Of a stretch of 52,001 nt of DNA, positions 37,322 through 45,935 are shown one piece after another (the stretch's first letter is position 1; each line of letters begins with the position of its first letter). Both the position numbers and the translations under genes were made by a program. The stretch is taken from positions 1 to 52,001 of the forward strand of contig CAIQQM010000251.1 in assembly GCA_903873945.1 (NCBI GenBank), written 5' to 3'. Under the pieces are notes generated by a model. It saw only the letters and a program-made list of their open reading frames with translations, searched no databases and was not told the origin of the DNA. Origin of the DNA: an uncultured Verrucomicrobiota bacterium (GTDB lineage: Bacteria > Verrucomicrobiota > Verrucomicrobiia > Limisphaerales > UBA8199).

Positions 37322-38506
37322 ATGCCGACAAGGGACAGCCCGCAGAACCGGAAGCTTATGCTTCGGACAGAAACAGAAATCATCACACTGGCAGAACGGG
37401 TTATCGGCGCATCCAACCGCAAGCATTCCGCAGATTCAGTGTTGCGGGAGGTTCTGAACGCGGAGCACGGTTTATCGAAAGCCGCGAGCGCACTGGCCAG
37501 CAGGGCGGTTTTCGCCTACTTCCGCTGGAAGGGGTGGTTGGATGAAAGCAAGCCCGTCCGCAGCCAAATTACACAGGCGCTGCAATTGGCGGAGCGATTC
37601 AAGCGCGAACCGGAGAAGTTTTCGGACGCGGACATGCTGGCGCGCGCCGTGCCCGACTGGCTGGCCGCGGAGATGGATATCACTGCGGCATGGGTTCGGT
37701 CGCTCCAGGCGGAACCCAAACTCTGGTTGCGCGCGCAACATGCGCGAGGCAAGGCAATTTCAGCGCAGTTAGGCGGGTGCCGGGCATTTGGTGACGGACT
37801 CCTGGCTGACATTCTTGAGTATGTTGGCGATGCGGATTTGTTTCGCACAACGGAGTTCCAGGCCGGCGAATTCGAAATCCAGGACATCTCTTCGCAAGCG
37901 GTTGGTCTCATTTGCGCGCCATTGCCCGGCCAAACGTGGTGGGATGTCTGCGCCGGGGAAGGCGGCAAGACTTTGCATCTTTCCGCCCTGATGCAGAACC
38001 GGGGTTTGATTTGGGCCAGTGACCGCGCCGCCTGGCGGCTCCAAAAGCTTCGAAGACGGACGGCTCGGGCCCGCGTTTTCAACTATCGCGCGGCTGGCTG
38101 GAATGGCGGCGCAAAGCTGCCGACCAAAACGAAGTTCGACGGCGTCCTCGTGGACGCGCCTTGCAGCGGCATCGGAACCTGGCAACGGAATCCGCACGCG
38201 CGCTGGACAACCTCGGCACAGGACTTGAAAGAACTTGGCGCTCTTCAGAAACAACTCCTCTGCCATGCCAGCGCGGCGGTCAAACCCGGCGGAAAACTGA
38301 TTTACGCTGTGTGCACTTTAGTTCGCTCGGAAACAACGGAAGTGGTCGAGACGTTTGAGGCGCAGGATTCAGATTTTGCGCGGCTGGCGGTGCGCAACCC
38401 CCTCGAAGTCAAGTCGCCCGCCAGCGCACCGCTTTACTTCTGGCCGCAGCAGTACGGAGGCAATGGGATGTTCGTCACCGTTTGGACTCGGACCGGCTCG
38501 GCATGA
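37322..38506 (+). CDS. RsmB/NOP2-family RNA m5C methyltransferase
   Basis: A 394-residue SAM-dependent RNA cytosine-5 methyltransferase. It has an NusB-like helical N-terminus (about 1-140), then the methyltransferase: SAM loop VCAGEGGKTLHLSAL, and the two catalytic cysteines C281 in VDAPCSGIGTWQRNP and C331 in YAVCTLVRSETTEV. Pattern and order match RsmB (16S rRNA C967), though the sequence is shorter than the E. coli protein and another C5 target is possible. A methionine at residue 13 (37358) is an equally good start. It follows acnA after 90 bases and is convergent with the pseudopilin-like gene. Confidence 0.88.
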   Translation: MPTRDSPQNRKLMLRTETEIITLAERVIGASNRKHSADSVLREVLNAEHGLSKAASALASRAVFAYFRWKGWLDESKPVRSQITQALQLAERFKREPEKFSDADMLARAVPDWLAAEMDITAAWVRSLQAEPKLWLRAQHARGKAISAQLGGCRAFGDGLLADILEYVGDADLFRTTEFQAGEFEIQDISSQAVGLICAPLPGQTWWDVCAGEGGKTLHLSALMQNRGLIWASDRAAWRLQKLRRRTARARVFNYRAAGWNGGAKLPTKTKFDGVLVDAPCSGIGTWQRNPHARWTTSAQDLKELGALQKQLLCHASAAVKPGGKLIYAVCTLVRSETTEVVETFEAQDSDFARLAVRNPLEVKSPASAPLYFWPQQYGGNGMFVTVWTRTGSA

Positions 38507-38586
38507 GGCTTTGGCGGAACGGATTCGCCATGCACGGCGGCTACCACTTGAACCAGTAAATGAGAATCGGCCGGTCGGCCGCTTGA

Positions 38587-39012
38587 CTACTTCTCCTTGC
38601 CCGTGCAACGGTAAAGGTCGTCGGCTGTCGGAATGGCGCTGTCCTCCCAGACTTTATTGGGTACGGCAGAGCGAATAAGAACTTCGTTATAGGAGAAATA
38701 GAACTGGAGAGGTGTGCCCCAGGGATCCACAAGTTCGCCCTTGTCGTTCATGTCAGCGCGCCGGACAGCCAGGATGAGGACTTTCTTTTCCCCGGTTTGG
38801 CCGAGCAGGGCTTTTGTGATGGCGACATTATTACCGGTGGGATAGCTGCCGACAAATTCCTTGTATTGCTGAATGCCCATAATCAGGCTGTCGCAATCCC
38901 GGTTGAACTTGGCGACTTTCTCGTCAGCGTGGCGGAGTGTCCAACCCTGAGCCACATATAGGACACCCGTCACGCCCGCCACTATCAGGATAATGGTCAG
39001 GACCTTTTTCAT
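38587..39012 (-). CDS. Pseudopilin-like protein with one membrane segment
   Basis: A 141-residue protein with an N-terminal membrane segment (4-22) and a small soluble domain. The stretch SYPTGNNVAITKALLGQ, then DPWGTPLQFYFSYNEVLIRS is the pattern found in the globular part of GspG-type pseudopilins. However the N-terminus MKKVLTIILIVAGVTG lacks the G-F-T-L-I-E processing site, so prepilin peptidase cannot be expected to process it. It follows the LacI-type gene by 9 bases on the same strand and could share its transcript. Function is unknown; similarity to GspG is by pattern only. Confidence 0.6.
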   Translation of the reverse strand: MKKVLTIILIVAGVTGVLYVAQGWTLRHADEKVAKFNRDCDSLIMGIQQYKEFVGSYPTGNNVAITKALLGQTGEKKVLILAVRRADMNDKGELVDPWGTPLQFYFSYNEVLIRSAVPNKVWEDSAIPTADDLYRCTGKEK

Positions 39013-39021
39013 AACTTTATT

Positions 39022-40065
39022 TTACGTTTGCCGCGCCTTATGCCTAAGGGAGGGTGTAGCAGGTGGAATGCCGACGCTGTCCCGGATGATGAGTTCAGCC
39101 GGAAGACGCCTGGATTCAGGCTTCTGGCCGAGTAAGAGCTGTTGCATCATGTCCATAGCGGCCGCCCCCAGCCGGAACTTGGGCTGGTTCGTAGTGGTCA
39201 GCGGGACACGGAAATGTTCGCCGAGCGCAATATTCCCGAAACCCATAACCGAGATGTCCTGGGGGATTTTCAGCCCTTGCCGCAAAAGCGCTTCAGCGCA
39301 CCCAATGGCGGCGAGATCATTGACCGCTTGGACGGCGGTGACATCGGACGGCTCAGCGAGCATCTGCGTGGCCGCCCTGAACCCGTCATCCACAGTCCGC
39401 CCGGCCTGAAAAACCAGCTTGTCGTCCACAGGCATGCCGGCCTCGCGCAGAGCTCGCTGATAACCCTCAAAACGTTCCTGCGCCCAAGGCGTCGCCAAAG
39501 GCCCGCTCAGAAAGGCGATGCGCCTGTGCCCCTGCTTAAGCAAATGCTGTGTGGCGCCGTAGCTGGCCAAAAGGTCGTCAATCTCCACGTTAACAAAATG
39601 CCCGCAGAAGGGCACCGTATGGCCCAGCACCACAGTGGGAACACCCCGACCAAGCAGCTCCTGATAAATGCGCGCTTCGGCGACCATGCGATAGACCGGG
39701 TAGATGAAGATGCCATCCACGCGCCGGGACAGGAATCGGCGGATACAGGCCTCCTCGCGCTCCGGGATGTTGAGAGTCTGCGCCAACAAAACATCATAAC
39801 CCAACTCATAGGCCCGCTCCTCGATCGCGAGAACGACGCGAGAGAGCGCCGGGTTGATTATGGAGGAAACCGCCAGTCCGAAGAGCCTGGTCTTGCGCAT
39901 GCGCAAGCCCTGCGCGGTGGAATCGGGGAGGTAGCCCATCTGTTGGGCCAGAAGTTTGATCCGGGTTTTGGTGGTGGCCGACACATCCGGCTGATCCCGC
40001 AAAGCCTTAGAGACAGTCATCACCGACAACCCAACACGCTCTGCGATATCTTTCAGTCGAACCAT
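39022..40065 (-). CDS. LacI-family transcriptional regulator
   Basis: A 347-residue repressor-type regulator. The N-terminal helix-turn-helix and hinge read VRLKDIAERVGLSVMTVSKA, then RMGYLPDSTAQGLRM-type sequence. The sugar-binding core has LSRRVDGIFIYP, GHRRIAFLSG and PQDISVMGFGN, characteristic of the LacI/GalR group. It would bind an operator and respond to a small ligand, often a sugar, which cannot be named. The only gene close by and cotranscribed is the pseudopilin-like one; no sugar transport or catabolic gene is adjacent. Confidence 0.95.
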   Translation of the reverse strand: MVRLKDIAERVGLSVMTVSKALRDQPDVSATTKTRIKLLAQQMGYLPDSTAQGLRMRKTRLFGLAVSSIINPALSRVVLAIEERAYELGYDVLLAQTLNIPEREEACIRRFLSRRVDGIFIYPVYRMVAEARIYQELLGRGVPTVVLGHTVPFCGHFVNVEIDDLLASYGATQHLLKQGHRRIAFLSGPLATPWAQERFEGYQRALREAGMPVDDKLVFQAGRTVDDGFRAATQMLAEPSDVTAVQAVNDLAAIGCAEALLRQGLKIPQDISVMGFGNIALGEHFRVPLTTTNQPKFRLGAAAMDMMQQLLLGQKPESRRLPAELIIRDSVGIPPATPSLRHKARQT

Positions 40066-40126
40066 AGATTCCCAACCGTGAGGCTACAACCCAGGCCCGA
40101 CCCTGGAGCGCTCCCCGGCCATTCCC

Positions 40127-41011
40127 TCATATCGTCGCTCCGCGCCAATGCAGCTTGCGCCTTAAGGTTTCGCAAAAAGAACTCCCCGCCAAATGCATCA
40201 AACGCACCGTCCGCGAGCTTTGTCGAATTCTGACAGTGTCACCCCCTGACAGCTCGCTCACGACCTGTCCGTCCGCGCTCAGAATTGTTGCAGGCCGGAG
40301 GCTGACCACCTTGACCCCGATGACTGCCGTCCGGGGCAGGATCAAGGCGCGATTGGACAGGGTGTGCGGGCAAATGGGAGTCAGCGCGAGCACCTGAGCG
40401 GTTGGAAAGATTACGGCGCCGCCCGCAGCCAGCGCGTATGCCGTGGACCCGGTCGGGGTACTCAAAATCAACCCGTCACAGCGGTAGCGCGCCAAAGCGT
40501 CGCCATCGACACTGACGTCAAGTTCAATCAAGCGCGAAGCTGTGCCGCGACTGACAACGATGTCGTTGAGCGCGGTTTGCTCGATGAGCCGCCCCCCGCA
40601 TTGCCCCCTGGCGGACAGCAAAACCCGCGACTCGAATTTATATTCACCATTCCAGACGCACTTCAGGGCCTGTTCCAACTGGGAGGAAGGAACGGCCGTG
40701 AGGAAACCCAGCCCGCCGATGTTGATGCCCAACATGGGGGTGCGAGAGCCGGCGATCTGACGGGCCACGCGCAACATCGTGCCGTCGCCGCCAAACACGA
40801 GCAGCAAGTCAACCTGATGCGCCAACGCGACCGCATCCGGACACACGACGCCAGCGAGGTCTGCGAGTTGAGCAGTAACGGCATCGCAGCACAACTGACG
40901 GCCGGCGGCAGCGATAAGCCGGGCGGCCCGCTTAACAACGCCAGCGCAGGAAACTTTCCCGGAGTTTCCGATAACGCCAATACGCCTAATCCTGTCAGCC
41001 GGTTTTTTCAA
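40127..41011 (-). CDS. nadK: NAD kinase
   Basis: NadK makes NADP from NAD. The 294-residue protein has the signature GGDGTML (74-80), the NINIGGLGFLT-type sequence GINIGGLGFLT and the glycine-rich STPTGSTAYALAAGG, all diagnostic. The start is a TTG (41011) that overlaps the end of tlyA by 17 bases; no ATG or GTG occurs before the first conserved strand, IGVIGNSGKV. The overlap argues for translational coupling with tlyA, an arrangement seen in several phyla. Confidence 0.93.
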   Translation of the reverse strand: MKKPADRIRRIGVIGNSGKVSCAGVVKRAARLIAAAGRQLCCDAVTAQLADLAGVVCPDAVALAHQVDLLLVFGGDGTMLRVARQIAGSRTPMLGINIGGLGFLTAVPSSQLEQALKCVWNGEYKFESRVLLSARGQCGGRLIEQTALNDIVVSRGTASRLIELDVSVDGDALARYRCDGLILSTPTGSTAYALAAGGAVIFPTAQVLALTPICPHTLSNRALILPRTAVIGVKVVSLRPATILSADGQVVSELSGGDTVRIRQSSRTVRLMHLAGSSFCETLRRKLHWRGATI

Positions 41012-41738
41012 TCAATGCAAGGAATTCTTTGTTGCCCGCGGGTCCAAGCACGGGCGATTCCGTCAGGCCGCGCCATTCCCAAGCTGGCTGGCTCGAAACG
41101 AACTCACGCATCTCGCGCAACACGCGCCCGTGAATGGCCTGATCCCGAATCACGCCCGCGCCCCGATCAACTTCCGCCTTGCCAGCCTCAAACTGCGGTT
41201 TGATTAACGCAATGATTTTACCTGACCGGCGCAGCAAAGCAACGACAGGCAGAAGGATTTTAGTCAGCGAGATGAACGAACAATCGATTGCGGCAAGATC
41301 GAACGGGGAAAAGGGCGGCGGGAAGCTGGCCGCGGTCAAATCCCGGGCATTGGTTTTTTCCATCACTACAACCCGCGGATCACGTCGCAACTTCCAGGAC
41401 AACTGGCCCCGCCCCACGTCCACAGCGCACACCTTCGCCACGCCATGTTGCAACAGGCAATCGGTAAAACCTCCGGTTGAAGCGCCAACGTCCAGGGCTG
41501 TTTGGCCACGAACCTCAATGCAAAAATGGGTGAGCGCGTGATCGAGCTTCAACCCGCCACGACTAACGAACCGTTCCGGCGCGGTCAGCGCAAGGTGGTC
41601 GTCGGGTTTGACCGGATCACTGGGCTTGCAGGCGACCTGTTCGTTTATTCTTACGTTGCCGGCCATAATCGCCCGCTTCGCCCTCTCCCGGCTTTCGCAC
41701 AACCCGCGCTCGACAAGTGCTTGGTCCAAGCGGCGCAT
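40995..41738 (-). CDS. tlyA: TlyA-family rRNA 2'-O-methyltransferase
   Basis: A 247-residue protein with an N-terminal S4 RNA-binding domain (about 1-60: RRLDQALVERGLCESRERAK, GNVRINE) and a FtsJ-type SAM methyltransferase. The SAM loop is TALDVGASTGGFTDCLLQHG and the motif AIDCSFISLTKIL and LIKPQFEAG follow. TlyA of Mycobacterium methylates 16S C1409 and 23S C1920 and confers capreomycin sensitivity; the same target is likely but not shown here. It overlaps nadK by 17 bases. Confidence 0.92.
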   Translation of the reverse strand: MRRLDQALVERGLCESRERAKRAIMAGNVRINEQVACKPSDPVKPDDHLALTAPERFVSRGGLKLDHALTHFCIEVRGQTALDVGASTGGFTDCLLQHGVAKVCAVDVGRGQLSWKLRRDPRVVVMEKTNARDLTAASFPPPFSPFDLAAIDCSFISLTKILLPVVALLRRSGKIIALIKPQFEAGKAEVDRGAGVIRDQAIHGRVLREMREFVSSQPAWEWRGLTESPVLGPAGNKEFLALIEKTG

Positions 41739-41750
41739 CGCTAGAATATG

Positions 41751-41788
41751 GGCAAGGAAAACTTCTTAACGCGAGCTTTTTCCTTGCC
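41751..41788. repeat. 11-base inverted repeat between tlyA and the pilus operon
   Basis: GGCAAGGAAAA (41751-41761) pairs perfectly with TTTTCCTTGCC (41778-41788) around a 16-base loop. It sits between the pseudo-receiver gene stop and the tlyA start, both on the minus strand. There is no T-run on either side, so it is not a standard intrinsic terminator, but it may end or separate the transcripts. Confidence 0.65.
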
Positions 41789-41842
41789 GGGCCAAGAATT
41801 CTCCAATCCCAGGACGGGAACTGAAGCCTGGCTCTGCGGACA

Positions 41843-42319
41843 TTATTCGTCTTTTGCCACGCCGGAATAAGCCCGGGTCTGGGCCTCGCGGTAACTGTTC
41901 AGAAAAACAGTGTTGTCCGCGATGGTTTTCTCGATGAGTTGCTTTAGCAGAAATATTTCAGAACTGTTAATGACCGCATGAACACTCTGTTGAAAAGCCT
42001 GCATCGGCGTGAAGGTCTGGAAAGAGTCACCCAGCAAAATCACCGTGGCATGACGGCGCTGGCTCATCGGCATGTTCTGCAAGGCATGCAAGGTGAGATT
42101 CTCACTCGGGTTGTTCGCGGCGAATAATTCCTCGATAATCACGACCTGGTAACGAACCTGGGTGAAACGGACCAGAAAATCACCGTGTGTCGCCGCGGTA
42201 TGAACCTTGTAGCCCAGCTCGTCGAGCGCACTCCGGGCCGCTTCAAGCCATTCGGGCGTGGAAAAAGCCAGCAAGGCAGGCTTGTCCGCCGCGCTGACGA
42301 AATCAAATTTGTCCGACAT
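41843..42319 (-). CDS. Receiver-like protein without phospho-aspartate (pseudo-receiver)
   Basis: A 158-residue soluble protein whose alternation of strands and helices looks like a response-regulator receiver: LLAFST, YQVVIIEELFA, ATVILLGDS, HAVINSSEIFLLKQLIE. The acidic pair normally ending strand 1 is missing and the position of the phospho-acceptor after strand 3 is Glu63-Glu64 (VVIIEELF), so it probably cannot be phosphorylated in the usual way. It is the last gene of the pilT operon, 3 bases after the pilU-like gene, and so may regulate twitching. The receiver assignment is by pattern and not certain. Confidence 0.6.
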   Translation of the reverse strand: MSDKFDFVSAADKPALLAFSTPEWLEAARSALDELGYKVHTAATHGDFLVRFTQVRYQVVIIEELFAANNPSENLTLHALQNMPMSQRRHATVILLGDSFQTFTPMQAFQQSVHAVINSSEIFLLKQLIEKTIADNTVFLNSYREAQTRAYSGVAKDE

Positions 42320-42322
42320 AAA

Positions 42323-43531
42323 TTATTTGATTTTTATCTTGGGAGAGCCTGACGCCGGTCCACCCTGGTGGCCGGCATCCCGGACAGCCTTCATGTGCAG
42401 GGAATTTATGTCCGTTGTCGTTTCGCCCCGCGCTTTCCGGATCATGTCGATACCGCGAGTGACCGGGCCTCGCTTGGTGCAATGAAGAATGGCAGTCTCC
42501 GCGGTTATTTTGTTCTGTTCATAGGCTTCCAGGGCGGAAAAATCGAAGGTTCGCCACCCGAAAGGCTGGCTGGCTTCGGCAATCTCGTAGAAAGTCTTCC
42601 CTTCGCTCTCACCCAGACGGATCGCTTCCTGGACCCTCAAGTTTGAGCCCATAATCTCCAACAGCGCCAATCGGCCTCCCCCGATTTTAGACACGAGCCG
42701 CTGACTGATGATCCACCGGATCGTGTCTGCGAGCCGCACCCGGATTTGTTCCTGTTCGTCAGGTTCGAACATTCCCAGAATGCGGTTGATGGTCTGGCCG
42801 GCGTCGACCGTGTGCAACGTGCTTAGCACCAAATGTCCGGTCTCGGCAGCGCTCAAGACAATTTTCACGGTTTCCCGGTCGCGCATTTCCCCGACCAGGA
42901 TCACCTTGGGAGCCTGGCGCAGCGCCGCCCTCAACCCATTGGAAAAGCTGTCGAAATCCGAGCCTAGTTCCCGTTGGTTAAAAGTGGCCTGGTTATGGGA
43001 ATGAATAAATTCAACTGGATCCTCGAGTGTGATTATGTGGACCGGCTTGGTATTATTGATCTCGTTGAGAATCGCCGCCAGGGTGGTGGATTTGCCAGAC
43101 CCCGTGGCCCCCGTGACGAGCACCAACCCGGTTTTCTCACGGGGAATCAGCTTGAAAACTTCCGGAAAATTCAGCGAGGCCAGCGTGGGAATCACTGTGT
43201 TGAGCTTGCGCAACACAATCGAGTAATTTCCCCGTTGTGAGAATATGCTGATCCGGAACCGCGACCTGTCTGCCAGCGTATAAGCTGTGTCGCACGAACC
43301 GCGCCGCAACAAGTCGTTGATGTGCCACAGGTTATCACCGATCAAATTCAACGCGACCATTTCAGTCTGGAAAGGGGTTAGGTTCCCGATCGGCGGGTCG
43401 CAAACCACCTGCTTCAACTCGCCAAAGGATTCGACCTGCAGCGGCCGACCCACGGTAAAAAGCAGGTCAGACACCTCCGGCTGGGCATCCAGCATCGTGT
43501 TCAGAACATGGTCAAGTTCGGGGCGCCGCAT
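42323..43531 (-). CDS. PilT/PilU-family type IV pilus retraction ATPase, second paralogue
   Basis: A 402-residue hexameric ATPase of the PilT group. Walker A is GATGSGKSTT (141-150), and the Asp-box ITLEDPVEF, Walker B VILVGEMRD and His-box TGHLVLSTLHT are intact. The N-terminus and the region after the core differ from its neighbour: the AIRNLIRE-like motif is replaced by VQEAIRLGE, and there is a lysine-rich tail, as in PilU-like accessory ATPases. It is 3 bases after the first pilT, and the two are separate, moderately diverged paralogues. Accessory retraction or force modulation is plausible (inference). Confidence 0.9.
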   Translation of the reverse strand: MRRPELDHVLNTMLDAQPEVSDLLFTVGRPLQVESFGELKQVVCDPPIGNLTPFQTEMVALNLIGDNLWHINDLLRRGSCDTAYTLADRSRFRISIFSQRGNYSIVLRKLNTVIPTLASLNFPEVFKLIPREKTGLVLVTGATGSGKSTTLAAILNEINNTKPVHIITLEDPVEFIHSHNQATFNQRELGSDFDSFSNGLRAALRQAPKVILVGEMRDRETVKIVLSAAETGHLVLSTLHTVDAGQTINRILGMFEPDEQEQIRVRLADTIRWIISQRLVSKIGGGRLALLEIMGSNLRVQEAIRLGESEGKTFYEIAEASQPFGWRTFDFSALEAYEQNKITAETAILHCTKRGPVTRGIDMIRKARGETTTDINSLHMKAVRDAGHQGGPASGSPKIKIK

Positions 43532-43534
43532 AGG

Positions 43535-44629
43535 CTAGACTTCATCATCGTCCGGCGGATGAGGCAGGAACGCGCGGAATTTCTTCTTGTCGATCGCTTT
43601 TTCGTACGCCTCTTCCGGAGAGATGCGTTTCATCCGGACATGCTCCATAATCGCGTCATCCAGAGGCTGGTTCCCTATCTTCTTGCCAACCTGGATCATG
43701 CCCGGAATCTGGTGGGTCTTGCCTTCGCGCACCAGGTTGGCGATGGCGGTGGTAAAGATCAGAATCTCCAGTGCGGCAACGCGGCCCTTTTTGTCAATTC
43801 GCCTGAAAAGGTTCTGCGCCACTACTCCCTTCAGCGCTTCCGAGAGAGTCGCGCGAATCTTATTCTGCTGCTCGGCGGGGAAAACATCGATCATGCGATC
43901 CACCGTTTTCGCCGCGCTCGGTGTGTGAAGCGTGCCCAAAACCAAATGCCCGGTGCTCGCCGCCACGAGCGCCAGCTCAATCGTCTCCAGGTCCCGCAGT
44001 TCGCCGACCATGATGATATCAGGATCCTCACGCAGCGCACCACGCAGCGCCGAGGCAAATGATTTTGTGTGAACGCTGGTTTCGCGATGGTTAATGAGAC
44101 AGCCCTTGCTCTCGTGGACGAATTCGATGGGATCCTCGACTGTGATAATGTGGTCTTTGCGATTCTTGTTGGCATAGTCCACTATTGCCGCGAGCGTTGT
44201 CGACTTGCCTGAACCGGTGGGACCGGTGACCACGACAAGCCCGCGACGGAGCATGGCAAACTTTTTCAACACCGCCGGCAACGGCGCGTCAAATTTTTCA
44301 AAATCCTCAAAAGAAAGCACCCTGGTTGGAATCTGGCGAAAGACCGCCGCAATGCCGTTCTTCTGGTTAAAAAAGTTGGCGCGAAATCGTGAGATGTTTG
44401 GAATCTCATACCCGAAGTCCACATCCCCGGTTTCCTCGAATATCTTGATTTTGTATTCAGGCGCGATCTCGTACAACATTTTTTTGAGATCATCATTCTC
44501 CAATGGCGGATGGTCTACCCGCTGGAGTTCCCCGTTGATGCGGAGCATTGGGTTATTGCCCGAGGAAAGGTGCACGTCCGAAGCCTTCTGCTCGAACATC
44601 AAATTAAAGAATGCGTCGATCTTCGCCAT
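43535..44629 (-). CDS. pilT: PilT type IV pilus retraction ATPase
   Basis: A 364-residue twitching-motility ATPase at the base of type IV pili, located at the inner membrane. Walker A is GPTGSGKST (136-144); ITVEDPIEFVH, MVGELRDLETIELAL and TGHLVLGTLHTPSAAKTVDR follow. The region ANLVREGKTHQIPGMIQ is the PilT-specific AIRNLIREGK-like motif. It heads the operon pilT, pilU-like, pseudo-receiver, with 3-base gaps between genes. The 48-base gap to the divergent midA holds the likely promoters, which I cannot resolve. Other pilus genes are not in the window. Confidence 0.93.
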   Translation of the reverse strand: MAKIDAFFNLMFEQKASDVHLSSGNNPMLRINGELQRVDHPPLENDDLKKMLYEIAPEYKIKIFEETGDVDFGYEIPNISRFRANFFNQKNGIAAVFRQIPTRVLSFEDFEKFDAPLPAVLKKFAMLRRGLVVVTGPTGSGKSTTLAAIVDYANKNRKDHIITVEDPIEFVHESKGCLINHRETSVHTKSFASALRGALREDPDIIMVGELRDLETIELALVAASTGHLVLGTLHTPSAAKTVDRMIDVFPAEQQNKIRATLSEALKGVVAQNLFRRIDKKGRVAALEILIFTTAIANLVREGKTHQIPGMIQVGKKIGNQPLDDAIMEHVRMKRISPEEAYEKAIDKKKFRAFLPHPPDDDEV

Positions 44630-44677
44630 AAATGTAATATGTTCTCCAGACTGTTAGCTCACTCCACACCATAAGGC

Positions 44678-45916
44678 ATGCCATCGAATAGCGTTGTCAA
44701 TATAATTACCCGGGAGATACTCGACAAGGGAGTTATACCCTTCGCGCGCTTCATGTGGCTAGCTCTTTATTGTCCTGTTTGTGGATATTATGAGAAAGAA
44801 AAGGACACTGTCGGCGCGCGAGGCGATTATTATACCAATGTGAGTGTCGGCAGTTTGTTTGGGGAACTGCTGGCCTTTCAGTTCGCAGAATGGCTTCAGC
44901 CCTGCGTCGCGCGCCACATCGAACGCAAAATGCAGGCCGACGAACCCGATCCTCCGAAAATTGTGGAGGCGGGCGCGCACAACGGAATGCTGGCCCGGGA
45001 TATTCTGAAATGGTTATGCGAACATCGGCCGGAACTTTTCCAAAAATTGGAATACTGGATAGTGGAACCGTCTCCGCGCCGGCAGCAATGGCAGCAGGCA
45101 ACCTTGGCGGAGTTTGCACACAAGGCACGATGGATGGCGGCTCTGCCAGGGCCGCCGCATTCTGCGCCTGTCTCCCCGGACGGGTTGTCCGCGTCTTCTA
45201 TTTCAGGAATTATTTTTTCCAACGAACTGCTTGATGCCCTGCCGGCCCACCGGCTGGGCTGGGATGCAAAGGCACAGGCCTGGTTCGAATGGGGCGTCAC
45301 GCTCAAGAACGGTCAATTTGTTTGGAAACGAATGACCTGTGACGAATCGGGGGCTGGGATTCCCAGGGCGGGGGTTCGACATCCCGGCCACGCTCAACGA
45401 ACTTCGAGTCCCGATTTTGAACCTGCCAATCCATGGGAACTGCCGCCGAAATTACTGAGCGTGCTGCCGGACGGTTTTACAATCGAGTTCTGTCCGGACG
45501 CGGAGAAGTGGTGGCTTGCAGCCGCCAGGGCCCTGGATTGCGGCCGACTCCTCACCATCGATTACGGTTTGACGGGGGATGAGTTTTTTATGCCGCAAAG
45601 GCACGAAGGGACGCTGCGGGCGTATCACCGGCATCGCCTGAGCGGCGATATCCTCGCTCAGCCCGGCGAACAGGACATCACGGCACACGTGAATTTCAGT
45701 TCCATCCAGGCGGCGGGAGAATCAGCGGGTTTGCAGACGGAAGCTTTTCTGGCCCAGGCGCAATTTCTGTCCCGAATCGCCGCCCGGGCTTGCGGGTCTG
45801 CGGCTTCGTTCGGTTCCTGGACTTCCGGGCGCAAGCGCCAGTTTCAGACCTTGACCCATCCGGAACATCTTGGGCGACCTTTCCGGGCGCTGGTTCAGGC
45901 GCGTAACGCTTCCTGA
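44678..45916 (+). CDS. MidA/NDUFAF7-family SAM-dependent methyltransferase (DUF185)
   Basis: A 412-residue methyltransferase. Family features: PFARFMWLALYCPVCGYYEK near the N-terminus, GDYYTNVSVGSLFGELLA, the SAM loop IVEAGAHNGMLARDIL, and SNELLDALPAHRL. The C-terminal part has LLTIDYGLTGDEFF and ITAHVNFSSI. In mitochondria the homologue NDUFAF7 methylates an arginine of a complex I subunit; bacterial targets are not known to me. An odd insertion (about residues 230-255, rich in His/Arg/Ser) interrupts the domain. It is convergent with rsmE with a 19-base gap. Confidence 0.85.
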   Translation: MPSNSVVNIITREILDKGVIPFARFMWLALYCPVCGYYEKEKDTVGARGDYYTNVSVGSLFGELLAFQFAEWLQPCVARHIERKMQADEPDPPKIVEAGAHNGMLARDILKWLCEHRPELFQKLEYWIVEPSPRRQQWQQATLAEFAHKARWMAALPGPPHSAPVSPDGLSASSISGIIFSNELLDALPAHRLGWDAKAQAWFEWGVTLKNGQFVWKRMTCDESGAGIPRAGVRHPGHAQRTSSPDFEPANPWELPPKLLSVLPDGFTIEFCPDAEKWWLAAARALDCGRLLTIDYGLTGDEFFMPQRHEGTLRAYHRHRLSGDILAQPGEQDITAHVNFSSIQAAGESAGLQTEAFLAQAQFLSRIAARACGSAASFGSWTSGRKRQFQTLTHPEHLGRPFRALVQARNAS

Positions 45917-45935
45917 TTGCCATCCAACCCGGCCG

